This document shows positions 28,485 to 37,732 of a stretch of 64,000 nucleotides of DNA, piece after piece; position 1 is the first letter of the stretch; the number at the start of each line of letters is the position of its first letter. The notes beneath the pieces were generated by a model that was not told where the DNA came from, searched no databases, and was given only the letters and a program-made list of their open reading frames with translations. This DNA is from Mycolicibacterium doricum. Its GTDB lineage: Bacteria > Actinomycetota > Actinomycetes > Mycobacteriales > Mycobacteriaceae. The position numbers were made by a program, and so were the translations under genes. The stretch covers positions 682,001 to 746,000 of the forward strand of contig NZ_AP022605.1 in NCBI RefSeq assembly GCF_010728155.1, given 5' to 3'.

Positions 28485-31400
28485 ATGGACACCACCGAAC
28501 GCCTGCCCCCCACAGGTGAATTCGTGCTCGAAGCGCCGTCGCCGGTACCGCGGCCGACCGGCGGCCACCCGTTGGCCCGGCTGATGCCGTTCGCGATGCT
28601 CGTCGCCGCAGGCGGAATGGTGCTGCTGTACTTCAGCTCGGGCGGCGGGCAGGCGAGGAGCCCGATGTTCGGGTTGTTTCCCGTCATGATGGTGATGTCG
28701 TTGGTCGGCACGCTGGTGTTCGGCGCGCGCGGTACCCAGCGCGGCGCCGAGGTAGAGCGCAACCGACGCGAGTATCTGCGCTACCTCGACGGCGTCGACC
28801 GGGCCGCCGCCGGTACCGCGCGCCGGCAGTACGACGACGACCATCGCCTGCACCCGGACCCCGATACGCTGTGGGCGATCGCCGGCAGCGCGCGCATGTG
28901 GGAGCGGGGCGTCAGTCACAGCGAATTCGGTTGGGTACGAGTAGGCCTGGGCCGGGTACCGATGGGCGTGCGGCTCGTCGCCCCGGACGCCGGCCGCGGC
29001 GACGACGTCGACCCGGTGACCGCTGAAGCGGTGCGTGCGCTGGTCAGGGACCGCTCCACGGTCGACGGTTCACCGCTCACCGTGAGGGTCACCGAGCCGG
29101 GGCTGATCTGTTTCACCGGCGACGCTGCGGCGGTGCGGGATCTCGTCAGGGCGGCGGTCTGCCAACTCGTCACCCTGCACGGTCCCGAGGACGTCTCCGT
29201 GCGTGCCGAAGCCGGTGCCTCGGCCGCCGGCGAGTGGGAGTGGCTGAAGTGGATACCGCATTACCGGTCTTCCGGCGGACATGTTGTGCAGATCGTCGAC
29301 GGGGGACAGCTCCGGGCCGGCGCGCCGGGTATGACCGTGCTGTGTCTGGGTGAGGCCGAGCGAAGTGACGTGGTGGTGTGCGCCGAAGGCGTGGAACTGA
29401 CGATCACCGACCGCACCGGTGAGGAACGCCCGGGCTGCCCCGACGGGCTCACGGTCGATCAGGCCACCGCCTGCGCCAGGCAGTTGGCCGGCAGGGCCCG
29501 GTGTGTCACCGACACGCCGGTTCGCGCGGCACCGGGGAGTTGGCAGGATCTGCTCGGCATCACCGACCCGACGGCGTTGGACCCCGCCACGGCGTGGGGT
29601 TCGCACGCTCCTGATCGGTTCCTGCGGGTACCCATAGGGCTGTCGGACAACGGCGCACTGGTGGAGCTGGACCTCAAGGAAGCCGCTCAGCACGGTATGG
29701 GACCCCACGGGCTGTGTGTCGGGGCTACCGGGTCTGGCAAGTCGGAGTTGTTGCGCACGCTGACCCTCGGTCTGATCGCCTCTCATCCGCCGGACGCGCT
29801 CAACCTGATCCTCGTCGACTTCAAGGGCGGTGCCACGTTTCTCGGTCTTGAGCGGGCCGCACACGTCTCGGCGCTCATCACCAACCTCGACGAGGAGTCC
29901 CATCTCGTCGCTCGCATGCGGGACGCTCTGGCCGGTGAGATGCACCGTCGCCAGCAGTTGCTGCGGACCGCGGGCAATGTCGCCAACATCGCCGACTACC
30001 GGCAGGCGCATGCGTCCCGACCCGAACTTGTGGCACTGCCCGTGCTGCTGATCGTGGTCGACGAATTTTCCGAACTGCTCGCCCAGCAACCGGATTTCGC
30101 GGAACTGTTCCTGGCCATCGGGCGCGTCGGACGGTCGCTGGGAATGCATCTGCTGCTGGCGAGTCAACGGCTCGACGAGGGCCGGCTCCGCGGGTTGGAC
30201 ACCCACCTGTCGTACCGGATCTGTTTGAAGACGTTCTCGGCCGGCGAATCTCGCGCCGTCCTCGGTGTGGGCGACGCCCACGAACTTCCCAACACACCGG
30301 GTGTGGGCTATCTCAAGACGGCCTCCGGGGACATGACCCGATTCCGCACGGCGTTCGTCTCCGGCCCCGTCACCGCTGGGCCTGCATCATCGGGGGAGCA
30401 CCCGAGACCGCGGCTGTTCACGATGCCTTCGCGCACAGCGTATTCCGTTGCGCCCGAACCGCTTGGCTCTTCGGCGCCGACGGTGCTCGACACGGTGGTG
30501 GATCGGCTGGCCGGGTCCGGCACGCCGGCACACCCCGTGTGGCTACCGCCACTGTCCGGTTCGCCGTCCCTCGACACGGTGCTGTCGCGCGCCCCAACCG
30601 ACCAGGCCGCACCGCTGACGGTCCCGATCGGTCTCGTCGACTGCCCCTTCGAACAGCGCCGCGATCTGTTCACCGTCGCGCTCGGCGGAGCGGCGGGCAA
30701 CGTCGCCGTCATCGGAGGTCCACGATCTGGCAAGTCGACGGCGTTGCGCACGTTGATGCTGGCTCTGGCGGCCACGAACGATCCGCACGAGGTGCAGTTC
30801 TACGGCCTCGATCTGGGCGGTGGCGCGCTTACCGTGATGTCGGAGCTTCCGCATGTGGGAGCCGTGGCCGGTCGGCAGGACCCCGAGCTGATCAGGCGGA
30901 TCGTCGCGGAATGCGAGTCGCTGGTCCGTACCAGGGAGTCGCGCTTCCGGCGCGGCGGAATCGAGTCGATCACCGAGTATCGACGTCGCCGCGGTGCGGG
31001 TGATCCGGTCACCGAGGGTGACCCGTATGGCGAGGTGTTCCTCGTCGTCGACGGATGGTCGGCGCTGCGGCGGGACTTCGAGCAGCTCGAGCCGTCGATC
31101 ACCGCATTGGCCGTGCAGGGCTTGTCCTACGGTCTGCATGTGGTCCTGGCGGCTTCACGGTGGGCCGACCTGCGCCCCGCGCTCAAGGATCAGCTGGGCA
31201 CCAGGATCGAACTGCGGCTGGGCGATCCGGCGGAGTCGGAGATGGACCGCAAACGGGCGCGGCAACTCACCCAGAGCGCGTCGGGCCGGGGACTCACCCG
31301 CGAAGGACGCGAGACGGTGATCGCGGTTCCCCGCCTCGACGGTCGTCCGACCGACGACGGGCTCGCCGCGGCCCTCACCGCCGCCGCGGACACGCTGAAG

Positions 31401-32174
31401 GCCCGCTATGACCACCGCGGCGCGCCACCGATCACCCAGCTGCCGCCGCTCGTCCACCGACATGACCTCGCTGCTGCAGAGTCGCCCACCCGGGTGGTCA
31501 TCGGTGCCGCCGAGAATGGCGCAGCGGCTGCGACAATGGATTTCGAGGCGCAGCCGCATCTCATCGTGCTCGGCGACGTCGGGTGCGGTAAGACCGCCGC
31601 ACTGCGCGCGGTGTGCACCGGGCTGACCGCGGGCAACTTGCCCGAGGCGGTACAGCTGCTCGTCGTCGACTTCCGCCGCACCCTGCTCGGGGTGGTCGAA
31701 TCCGATCACCTCGTTCGCTACGTGATGACGGAGGCCGGCCTGACCGACGCGGTAACCGCCGTGGTCGAGCATCTCGCGGCTCGGATGCCGGGCACTGACG
31801 TGACCCAACGTCAACTTCGCGACCGATCCTGGTGGTCGGGTCCGGAGATCTACGTCGTCGTCGACGATTACGACCTGGTGGCCGGTGGCACCGCGCTGAC
31901 ACCGCTGCTGGCTTACCTGCCGCACGCGCGTGACGTCGGATTGCACATGATCGTGGCGCGCCGCTCGGGCGGTGCGGCCCGGGCGATGTTCGACCCACTG
32001 CTGGGACGGATGCGGGATCTCGGGGCGATGGGTTTGATGATGAGCGCCGCGCCCGAAGAGGGTGTGCTCCTGGGTTCGGTGCGCCCCAGCGTGCTGCCCC
32101 CCGGGCGGGCTACCTTGATCACCCGTGGTGCCATCGATCAGCTGATCCAGGTGGCGTGGACGGATCTGCCGTGA
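28485..32174 (+). CDS. eccC4: ESX-4 secretion ATPase EccC4
   Basis: 1229 aa from ATG 28485 (MDTTERLPPTGEFVLEAP). Two N-terminal membrane helices (about 32-75) are followed by three FtsK/SpoIIIE-type ATPase domains with P-loops GATGSGKS (about residue 414), GGPRSGKS (about 744) and GDVGCGKT (about 1029). EccC recognises WXG100 substrates and drives export. It is fused, not split into Ca/Cb, as usual for ESX-4. It overlaps the next gene by 4 bases (GTGA). Confidence 0.94.
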   Translation: MDTTERLPPTGEFVLEAPSPVPRPTGGHPLARLMPFAMLVAAGGMVLLYFSSGGGQARSPMFGLFPVMMVMSLVGTLVFGARGTQRGAEVERNRREYLRYLDGVDRAAAGTARRQYDDDHRLHPDPDTLWAIAGSARMWERGVSHSEFGWVRVGLGRVPMGVRLVAPDAGRGDDVDPVTAEAVRALVRDRSTVDGSPLTVRVTEPGLICFTGDAAAVRDLVRAAVCQLVTLHGPEDVSVRAEAGASAAGEWEWLKWIPHYRSSGGHVVQIVDGGQLRAGAPGMTVLCLGEAERSDVVVCAEGVELTITDRTGEERPGCPDGLTVDQATACARQLAGRARCVTDTPVRAAPGSWQDLLGITDPTALDPATAWGSHAPDRFLRVPIGLSDNGALVELDLKEAAQHGMGPHGLCVGATGSGKSELLRTLTLGLIASHPPDALNLILVDFKGGATFLGLERAAHVSALITNLDEESHLVARMRDALAGEMHRRQQLLRTAGNVANIADYRQAHASRPELVALPVLLIVVDEFSELLAQQPDFAELFLAIGRVGRSLGMHLLLASQRLDEGRLRGLDTHLSYRICLKTFSAGESRAVLGVGDAHELPNTPGVGYLKTASGDMTRFRTAFVSGPVTAGPASSGEHPRPRLFTMPSRTAYSVAPEPLGSSAPTVLDTVVDRLAGSGTPAHPVWLPPLSGSPSLDTVLSRAPTDQAAPLTVPIGLVDCPFEQRRDLFTVALGGAAGNVAVIGGPRSGKSTALRTLMLALAATNDPHEVQFYGLDLGGGALTVMSELPHVGAVAGRQDPELIRRIVAECESLVRTRESRFRRGGIESITEYRRRRGAGDPVTEGDPYGEVFLVVDGWSALRRDFEQLEPSITALAVQGLSYGLHVVLAASRWADLRPALKDQLGTRIELRLGDPAESEMDRKRARQLTQSASGRGLTREGRETVIAVPRLDGRPTDDGLAAALTAAADTLKARYDHRGAPPITQLPPLVHRHDLAAAESPTRVVIGAAENGAAAATMDFEAQPHLIVLGDVGCGKTAALRAVCTGLTAGNLPEAVQLLVVDFRRTLLGVVESDHLVRYVMTEAGLTDAVTAVVEHLAARMPGTDVTQRQLRDRSWWSGPEIYVVVDDYDLVAGGTALTPLLAYLPHARDVGLHMIVARRSGGAARAMFDPLLGRMRDLGAMGLMMSAAPEEGVLLGSVRPSVLPPGRATLITRGAIDQLIQVAWTDLP

Positions 32175-33328
32175 CCGCCGTCGAGGTGGGGCCGGCCACG
32201 GTGCGTGGCGCTGATCCGGTCGACGACGACCTGGCCCGTGCGGCAATCGAATCGATCGACGACACCCTGATGCTGGTGGACGACCGTCCGGTCTCCGTCC
32301 GCGCGGTGATGGCGGCCCTCCTGCGGTCGGCGGCCGGCTCCGGTGCCGACGGGCTCACCGTGGTCCATCCGACTTGGTGGAGCAGGCGCCGGGTGAAGGC
32401 GGTGCTCGACGCGGCGGGCGACATCTGTGGCGCTGCGGTCGCCGTCGCTCGGTCCGAGGTACTCGGTGACGGATGCGAGGCGATCGTGGAGATCGCCGCA
32501 CAGCAGGTGGCCGTCATATCGGCGGGTGTCTGCACCATCACCCGCACATCGGACGAGGCGGTGAGCGCGGCAGTGGTACACCAAATCGGCTATGCGAGGG
32601 CAGCTGTCGTCGACGTGCCACCGGGTGTCGGCGCAACGGCGCTGGTGACGGCGATCGCGGCGGCCCTGCGCGGGCGCGGTATCACCGTCGCAATGACGGG
32701 TGCCCATCCGGTGCGGCTCCCGTCATCCGAGCCGGCGACCGCCGCTCCGTCACCCGAGCCGGCGACCGCCGCTCCGTCATCCGAACGGTCAGGCCGGAGG
32801 GCCATACCGGTACTGGTCGGCGGGCTGCTGGCCGTCGCCTCCGTCGGCGCGGTGGCGATCAGGTACGACGCGACACCGCCACTGGCAGCCGAGGAAACGA
32901 GCACCCTGCTGGTGGAGGGCCGCGCCGCGGTCGTCGTACCGGTGGGGTGGACCGTTCGGCGCATCACCGACGGCCGCGGATCCGCCCGAATGCAGATCAC
33001 CTCACCGGTGGATGCCGCGGTCGCCCTGCATGTCACGCAGTCACCACTGCCGCACGCTCAAACGCTCGAACAGGTGGCGGGCACACTGCGCGACGCACTC
33101 GAGGCGGAGCCCGCAGGGGTGTTCACCGATTTCATCGCCGCCGACCAACGAGGTGACCGGGCGGTCGTCACGTATCGGGAGCATCGCGCGAGCCACCAGA
33201 CGGACTGGGCGGTGCTGGTCGACGACGCGCTGCGGATAGGTATCGGTTGTCAGAGCCCCCCGCAGCGTGCGGACACCCTTCGGTCGGTTTGTGACGCCGC
33301 GGTGCACTCCGCTCATGCGGTGTTCTGA
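32171..33328 (+). CDS. Type VII secretion-associated protein, Rv3446c-like
   Basis: 385 aa in the ESX-4 operon. The first 195 residues form a soluble domain resembling the ATPase-like fold of T7SS-associated proteins ([22 protein letters not shown]). A low-complexity linker with a repeated Pro-Ser-Glu-Pro-Ala-Thr-Ala-Ala unit follows, then one membrane helix ([20 protein letters not shown]) and an extracytoplasmic domain. Position and layout match Rv3446c (TIGR03931-type). Its molecular role is unknown. Confidence 0.85.
   Translation: MTAVEVGPATVRGADPVDDDLARAAIESIDDTLMLVDDRPVSVRAVMAALLRSAAGSGADGLTVVHPTWWSRRRVKAVLDAAGDICGAAVAVARSEVLGDGCEAIVEIAAQQVAVISAGVCTITRTSDEAVSAAVVHQIGYARAAVVDVPPGVGATALVTAIAAALRGRGITVAMTGAHPVRLPSSEPATAAPSPEPATAAPSSERSGRRAIPVLVGGLLAVASVGAVAIRYDATPPLAAEETSTLLVEGRAAVVVPVGWTVRRITDGRGSARMQITSPVDAAVALHVTQSPLPHAQTLEQVAGTLRDALEAEPAGVFTDFIAADQRGDRAVVTYREHRASHQTDWAVLVDDALRIGIGCQSPPQRADTLRSVCDAAVHSAHAVF
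32722..32784 (+). repeat. 27-bp in-frame tandem repeat in the Rv3446c-like gene
   Basis: GTCATCCGAGCCGGCGACCG and the 7 following bases recur at 32749 with one mismatch, and a third partial copy (GTCATCCGA) follows. It encodes repeated [18 protein letters not shown] units in the linker before the membrane helix. Confidence 0.85.
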
Positions 33329-33410
33329 CAAACCTGTCCGACAACGGAACCGGATGGACGCCTGCCCCGTCCTAAGTCATATCCGACCACAGCAGAAGGG
33401 AAGCCCCTCG

Positions 33411-33734
33411 ATGACGACACCCACCGGCGGCGCACTCAACACCGACTTCGAGCTCATGGGCTCCGTTGCCGGCACGATCGACGCCCGCAACGAAGAGATC
33501 CGGGCGATGTTGCAGTCGTTCATCGGACGGATGACCAGCGTGCCGCCGTCGGTGTGGGGCGGGGTGGCCGCCGTCCGGTTCCGCGAGGTGGTGGACCGAT
33601 GGGACGGCGAGTCGGTGAAGCTGCACACCGCCCTGCAGCGCATCGCCGAAACCATCCGGAGCAACCAGCAGACGCTGCTCGCTGCCTCCGACGGACACTC
33701 ACACCAAATCGGTGTCATCGGCACCGCCCTGTAG
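33411..33734 (+). CDS. esxU: WXG100 protein EsxU
   Basis: 107 aa, helical hairpin of the WXG100 family with the WGG turn ([20 protein letters not shown]). Shine-Dalgarno AGAAGGGAAG precedes ATG 33411. It pairs with EsxT in ESX-4 loci and is a secreted substrate in the family. 20 bp separate it from esxT. Confidence 0.92.
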   Translation: MTTPTGGALNTDFELMGSVAGTIDARNEEIRAMLQSFIGRMTSVPPSVWGGVAAVRFREVVDRWDGESVKLHTALQRIAETIRSNQQTLLAASDGHSHQIGVIGTAL

Positions 33735-33754
33735 CAGCGAGAATTGGAGACACC

Positions 33755-34051
33755 ATGGATCAGGTTCTGTCCTACGACTTCGACCAAATCGAGTACACCG
33801 TCCGCCAGGAGATCCACGCCACGCACGGTCGGCTCAACGCCGTCCTGGACGAACTGCGCGCGCAGATCGCGCCCTTGCAGCAGGTCTGGACGCGGCACGC
33901 GGCCGAGGCCTACCGCGCCGAGCAGCTGCGCTGGGACCAGGCGGCCGCTGCGCTGAACGAGATCCTGTTCAGCCTGGGCGGCGCGGTGCGCGACGGCGCC
34001 GACGACGTCGCGGCGACCGACCGCAGCGCGGCCAACGCGTGGGGGTGGTGA
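33755..34051 (+). CDS. esxT: WXG100 protein EsxT
   Basis: 98 aa WXG100-like hairpin (YDFDQIEYTVRQEIHATHGRL...LQQVWTRHAAEAYRAEQLRW). The turn is WTR rather than WXG, as in other EsxT proteins. It is the partner of EsxU and the last gene of the ESX-4 operon, followed by a strong terminator. Confidence 0.92.
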   Translation: MDQVLSYDFDQIEYTVRQEIHATHGRLNAVLDELRAQIAPLQQVWTRHAAEAYRAEQLRWDQAAAALNEILFSLGGAVRDGADDVAATDRSAANAWGW

Positions 34052-34065
34052 CCCACACACAGACC

Positions 34066-34108
34066 CTGTGCGGTCCCAACGGGAGGGGAGCCCCGCGGGA
34101 CCGCACAG
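34066..34108 (+). terminator. Terminator after the ESX-4 operon
   Basis: Perfect 12-bp inverted repeat CTGTGCGGTCCC...GGGACCGCACAG with a 19-nt loop, starting 14 bp after the esxT stop. It has only a short TT tail, as common in mycobacteria. Confidence 0.85.
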
Positions 34109-34110
34109 TT

Positions 34111-34152
34111 CTGTGCCCACGGCGTCTAACCCTGTGCCAACCGCGTCTAACC
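34111..34152 (+). repeat. 21-bp near-perfect tandem duplication
   Basis: CTGTGCCCACGGCGTCTAAC plus C is followed by CTGTGCCAACCGCGTCTAAC plus C (2 mismatches), just upstream of the rplM promoter. Confidence 0.75.
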
Positions 34153-34157
34153 GCGTT

Positions 34158-34187
34158 TTGACCTGCGACGACGCGCACAGGTAAGCT
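34158..34187 (+). promoter_or_regulatory. rplM-rpsI promoter
   Basis: TTGACC (34158-34163) and TAAGCT (34182-34187) with an 18-bp spacer form a good SigA-type promoter. It leaves a leader of about 140 nt before the rplM GTG, with hairpins such as GCGGGGTAAAACCCG near 34298-34312, possibly an L13 autoregulatory leader. Confidence 0.65.
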
Positions 34188-34332
34188 GCCTCGTTGGCGT
34201 GCGGTGCCGTCACGGCAACGCGGGTCCCGGGTCAACGTCGGTCGCCGGGATACACCTTCCGTCACGCCAGACCGTCACCCGGGTCTCCGGGGTCCGAGCG
34301 GGGTAAAACCCGAGATGAGAAGGGTAAGCACT

Positions 34333-34772
34333 GTGCCTACGTACACGCCGAAGGCGGGTGACACCACACGTTCGTGGTACGTCATCGACGCCACCGACGT
34401 GGTGCTCGGCCGGCTCGCCGTCGAAGCAGCCAAACTGCTGCGCGGCAAGCACAAGCCGACATTCACGCCCAATGTCGACGGTGGCGATTTCGTCATCGTC
34501 ATCAACGCCGAGAAGATCGCCGTCAGCGGCGACAAGCTCAACAACAAGTACGCCTACCGCCACTCGGGTTACCCCGGCGGCCTTCGCCGGCGCACCATCG
34601 GTGAGCTGCTGCTGAAGCACCCGACGCGCGTCGTGGAGAACGCGATCGTCGGGATGCTGCCGCACAACAAGCTCAGCCGGCAGATGCAGAAGAAGCTGAA
34701 GGTGTACGCGGGATCCAACCACCCGCACGCTGCGCAGCAGCCGATTCCTTTCGAGATCAAGCAGGTGGCGCA

Positions 34773-34776
<4 letters not shown>
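34333..34776 (+). CDS. rplM: 50S ribosomal protein L13
   Basis: 147 aa from GTG 34333 ([29 protein letters not shown]), matching the mycobacterial L13 length. The C-terminal [21 protein letters not shown] is typical. An early 50S assembly protein. It overlaps rpsI by 4 bases (ATGA). Confidence 0.97.
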
Positions 34777-35240
<464 letters not shown>

Positions 35241-35251
35241 TCGTTCCGCCG

Positions 35252-35287
35252 AATCGCCGGGCACATCTTCGGATGTGCCCGGCGATT
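35252..35287 (+). terminator. Terminator after rpsI
   Basis: Perfect 16-bp stem AATCGCCGGGCACATC...GATGTGCCCGGCGATT with a TTCG tetraloop, 11 bp after the rpsI stop. It lacks a T-tract, as many mycobacterial terminators do. Confidence 0.9.
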
Positions 35288-35589
35288 CGCAATGTGTGAC
35301 GTCACACAGCGCTGGTTCAGTAAATGGTCACCGTGGCAGGCGCCATCCGGTATCGCGCAATTTGCGACGCGAGAACGCGCGCGGCATTCGATGTGCGAGT
35401 TAGTTGGACCGCGGCGCTCAATCGCGAATATCCGCTGGGTGGGTTCGAACTCCCGGGCCAAGATCGGAGAACCTCGAGTCGAAGCACGGGCGCTGTCCAA
35501 CGGCGTCGGCGGACCTTCTGCCCCCGGGGGCGAGTCAGTCACTCGCACCCAACCGGGCCGTGGCTTCGTGACTGAGAAGTAGCAGTACC
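35288..35589. other. Intergenic stretch with a perfect palindrome
   Basis: No gene is supported. GTGTGACGTCACAC at 35294-35307 is a perfect 14-bp palindrome, possibly an operator. The rest shows no clear signal. Confidence 0.45.
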
Positions 35590-35900
35590 GTGAACAGCAT
35601 CCTGAACAACACCGCCGCCGGGACACCGTGGGTGGCCTCCTGTTCACCGCCGGGCTCGGGCTGGCCAACGCTCAGCCGGCTGAGTCCCTGAGAGCGTCGT
35701 CACCGTCGCCGTCGGCAACACCGCGATCCTCGGGGACGTCGACGTCGAGATGGCCGCCACCGTCGCCGGTGCGATCTGTGGCCCGCCGACCTCCGACGTG
35801 ACCGCTCTGGTCGAGCGGGTCCGCAGCGAGGGCACCGACCAGACGGTGTGCGAGAACCTGCCTGGTGGCGCGCTGGCCATCAAGAACGGCGTGCGGCTAT
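35590..35900 (+). pseudogene. Broken gene for a small secreted mycobacterial protein
   Basis: From GTG 35590 (VNSILNNTAAGT) the hydrophobic signal-peptide part (GGLLFTAGLGLANAQPAES) is in a second frame, and the mature part (VVTVAVGNTAILGDVDVEMAATVAGAIC...QTVCENLPGG) in a third. The mature segment resembles small exported mycobacterial proteins of unknown function with two conserved cysteines. Two frameshifts, near 35628 and 35690, break it. Confidence 0.6.
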
Positions 35901-36045
35901 CGAGGCGTCCGGTGCCGAGGCGCCCGATGAGGCGAGTCGAACGCTCCGGCCGATTCCGTCCCGACCGGATAATCGGTTCGCCTGCTCGGTGTGTCGTCTG
36001 CGCGGCAGTTGGCTCCACGGCCGCCATGTGTGAGAAGTTTGTCCA

Positions 36046-37383
36046 ATGGCTCGACTGTTCGGCACCGACGGCGTGCGCGGGGTCGCCAACCGCGACCTGA
36101 CCGCCGAGCTCGCCTTGGCGCTCGGCTCCGCGGCGGCGCGGCGGCTCAGCTCCACGGGACAACCGCGGCGCCGAGTGGCGGTGGTGGGGCGCGACCCCCG
36201 GGCCAGCGGCGAGATGCTGGAGGCGGCGGTGATCGCCGGCCTGACCAGTGAAGGCGTCGACGCCCTGCGCGTCGGGGTGCTGCCTACCCCGGCGGTGGCG
36301 TATCTGACCAGTGCCTACGACGCCGACTTTGGCGTGATGATCTCCGCATCGCACAACCCGATGCCCGACAACGGCATCAAGATTTTCGGTCCCGGCGGAC
36401 ACAAGCTCGACGACGCCACCGAGGACCGCATCGCTGAACTCGTCCAACAGGGCCCGGGGGGGCGGCCGGTCGGAGCGGGAATCGGCCGGGTGGTCGACGC
36501 CCCTGACGCCCTCGACCGCTACCTGCGCCACGTCGGCAAGGCTGTCACCACCGGCCTCGATGCGCTGACCGTCGTGGTCGACTGCGCAAACGGCGCCGCA
36601 TCGTTGGCCGCGCCGCCGGCTTACCGCGCCGCCGGAGCCAACGTGCTGACCATCAACGCCGATCCCGACGGCCTCAACATCAACGACGGCTGCGGGTCGA
36701 CGCACATGGGGGCCCTTCAGGCGGCGGTCGTGTCCTACGGCGCGGATCTGGGTCTTGCCCACGACGGCGACGCCGACCGCTGCCTGGCCGTCGACGCCAA
36801 CGGGCGTGTGGTCGACGGTGACGCAATCATGGTGATCCTGGCGCTGGCCATGCGTGAGTCCGGTGAGCTCGCGTCCGACACGCTGGTCGCGACGGTGATG
36901 AGCAACCTCGGACTGCATCTGGCAATGCGGGAGGCAGGTATCGAGGTCCGCACCACCAGCGTCGGTGACCGGTATGTGCTCGAGGAACTGCGGGCCGGGT
37001 CGTATGCGCTCGGCGGCGAGCAGTCCGGCCACATCGTCATGCCCTCGATGGGCACCACCGGTGACGGCATCCTGACCGGTCTGCGGTTGATGTCGCGGAT
37101 GGCGCAGACCCGCAGGTCGTTGGCGCGGCTGGCCGAACCGATGCAGACAATGCCGCAGGTGCTGATCAACGTCGAGGTCGCGGACAAGGCGACCGTCGCG
37201 CAGGCGCCGTCAGTGCGGACCGCGGTCGCCGAGGCCGAGGCGGCGCTCGGGGAGACCGGGCGAATCCTTCTGCGTCCCTCGGGCACCGAACAGGTGGTCC
37301 GGGTCATGGTCGAGGCGGCCGACGAGGACACGGCCCGGCAGTTGGCTGTGCGGGTGGCCGAATCGGTGAGCGAACAGCGCTGA
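36046..37383 (+). CDS. glmM: Phosphoglucosamine mutase
   Basis: 445 aa. It converts glucosamine-6-phosphate to glucosamine-1-phosphate for UDP-GlcNAc synthesis. Phosphoserine loop [14 protein letters not shown]; Mg site DGDADRCL; sugar loop GGEQSGHI; phosphate loop [14 protein letters not shown]. It works with GlmS encoded 5 kb downstream. It is the Rv3441c (mrsA) orthologue by position. 41 bp separate it from the next gene. Confidence 0.97.
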   Translation: MARLFGTDGVRGVANRDLTAELALALGSAAARRLSSTGQPRRRVAVVGRDPRASGEMLEAAVIAGLTSEGVDALRVGVLPTPAVAYLTSAYDADFGVMISASHNPMPDNGIKIFGPGGHKLDDATEDRIAELVQQGPGGRPVGAGIGRVVDAPDALDRYLRHVGKAVTTGLDALTVVVDCANGAASLAAPPAYRAAGANVLTINADPDGLNINDGCGSTHMGALQAAVVSYGADLGLAHDGDADRCLAVDANGRVVDGDAIMVILALAMRESGELASDTLVATVMSNLGLHLAMREAGIEVRTTSVGDRYVLEELRAGSYALGGEQSGHIVMPSMGTTGDGILTGLRLMSRMAQTRRSLARLAEPMQTMPQVLINVEVADKATVAQAPSVRTAVAEAEAALGETGRILLRPSGTEQVVRVMVEAADEDTARQLAVRVAESVSEQR

Positions 37384-37423
37384 ACTGTGGAACCGCCGGG
37401 CACCGCGCGGCGTCTTAACTGAC

Positions 37424-37729
37424 ATGGGAGCAGTTCGGGCCGCCCACGTCGACGGTGCGGCACTTGTCAGGATCGCCGCGCAGTTCGACAGCACGGCCAA
37501 CGTCGTCGAATCCGTTGTCCGGACAAAGCTTGCGGCGTTGTCGTTCGACGGCTCGGCCGCAGGCCAGGACTATGCCGCGCACGGCGAGGCGTTGCGCGCC
37601 GCAGTGGACGACGTCGTCGTCGGGTTGCGCGGGTGGGCGCGCTCGGCGGCCGGAATCGCTGCCGAGCTGCGCGCCTCGGCTGCGCGGTACGCCCAAGCCG
37701 ACGCCAACGCGGCATCCCGGGTGCGTTGA
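37424..37729 (+). CDS. WXG100/DUF2580-like small protein, Rv3440c-type
   Basis: 101-aa helical protein (DGAALVRIAAQFDSTANVVESVV...RGWARSAAGIAAELRASAARYAQAD). The central GWA turn and helical hairpin resemble ESX-secreted WXG100-like proteins. It lies 3 bp upstream of a larger WxG-containing acidic protein, the usual layout of a heterodimer pair. Position matches Rv3440c. Function is not established. Confidence 0.72.
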   Translation: MGAVRAAHVDGAALVRIAAQFDSTANVVESVVRTKLAALSFDGSAAGQDYAAHGEALRAAVDDVVVGLRGWARSAAGIAAELRASAARYAQADANAASRVR

Positions 37730-37732
37730 GCC

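Noticed and set aside
28296..28919. Longer eccD4 start on the minus strand through the repeat array
   Set aside because: It would add over 200 repetitive residues antisense to eccC4, not seen in EccD proteins.
35294..35307. CRP (cAMP receptor) site
   Set aside because: The half-sites TGTGA/TCACA are present but separated by 2 bases instead of the 6 required.
35441..35459. tRNA T-arm-like sequence GGGTTCGAACTCCCGGGCC
   Set aside because: The T-loop core is present but the 5-bp stem does not pair and no acceptor or anticodon arm could be drawn around it.
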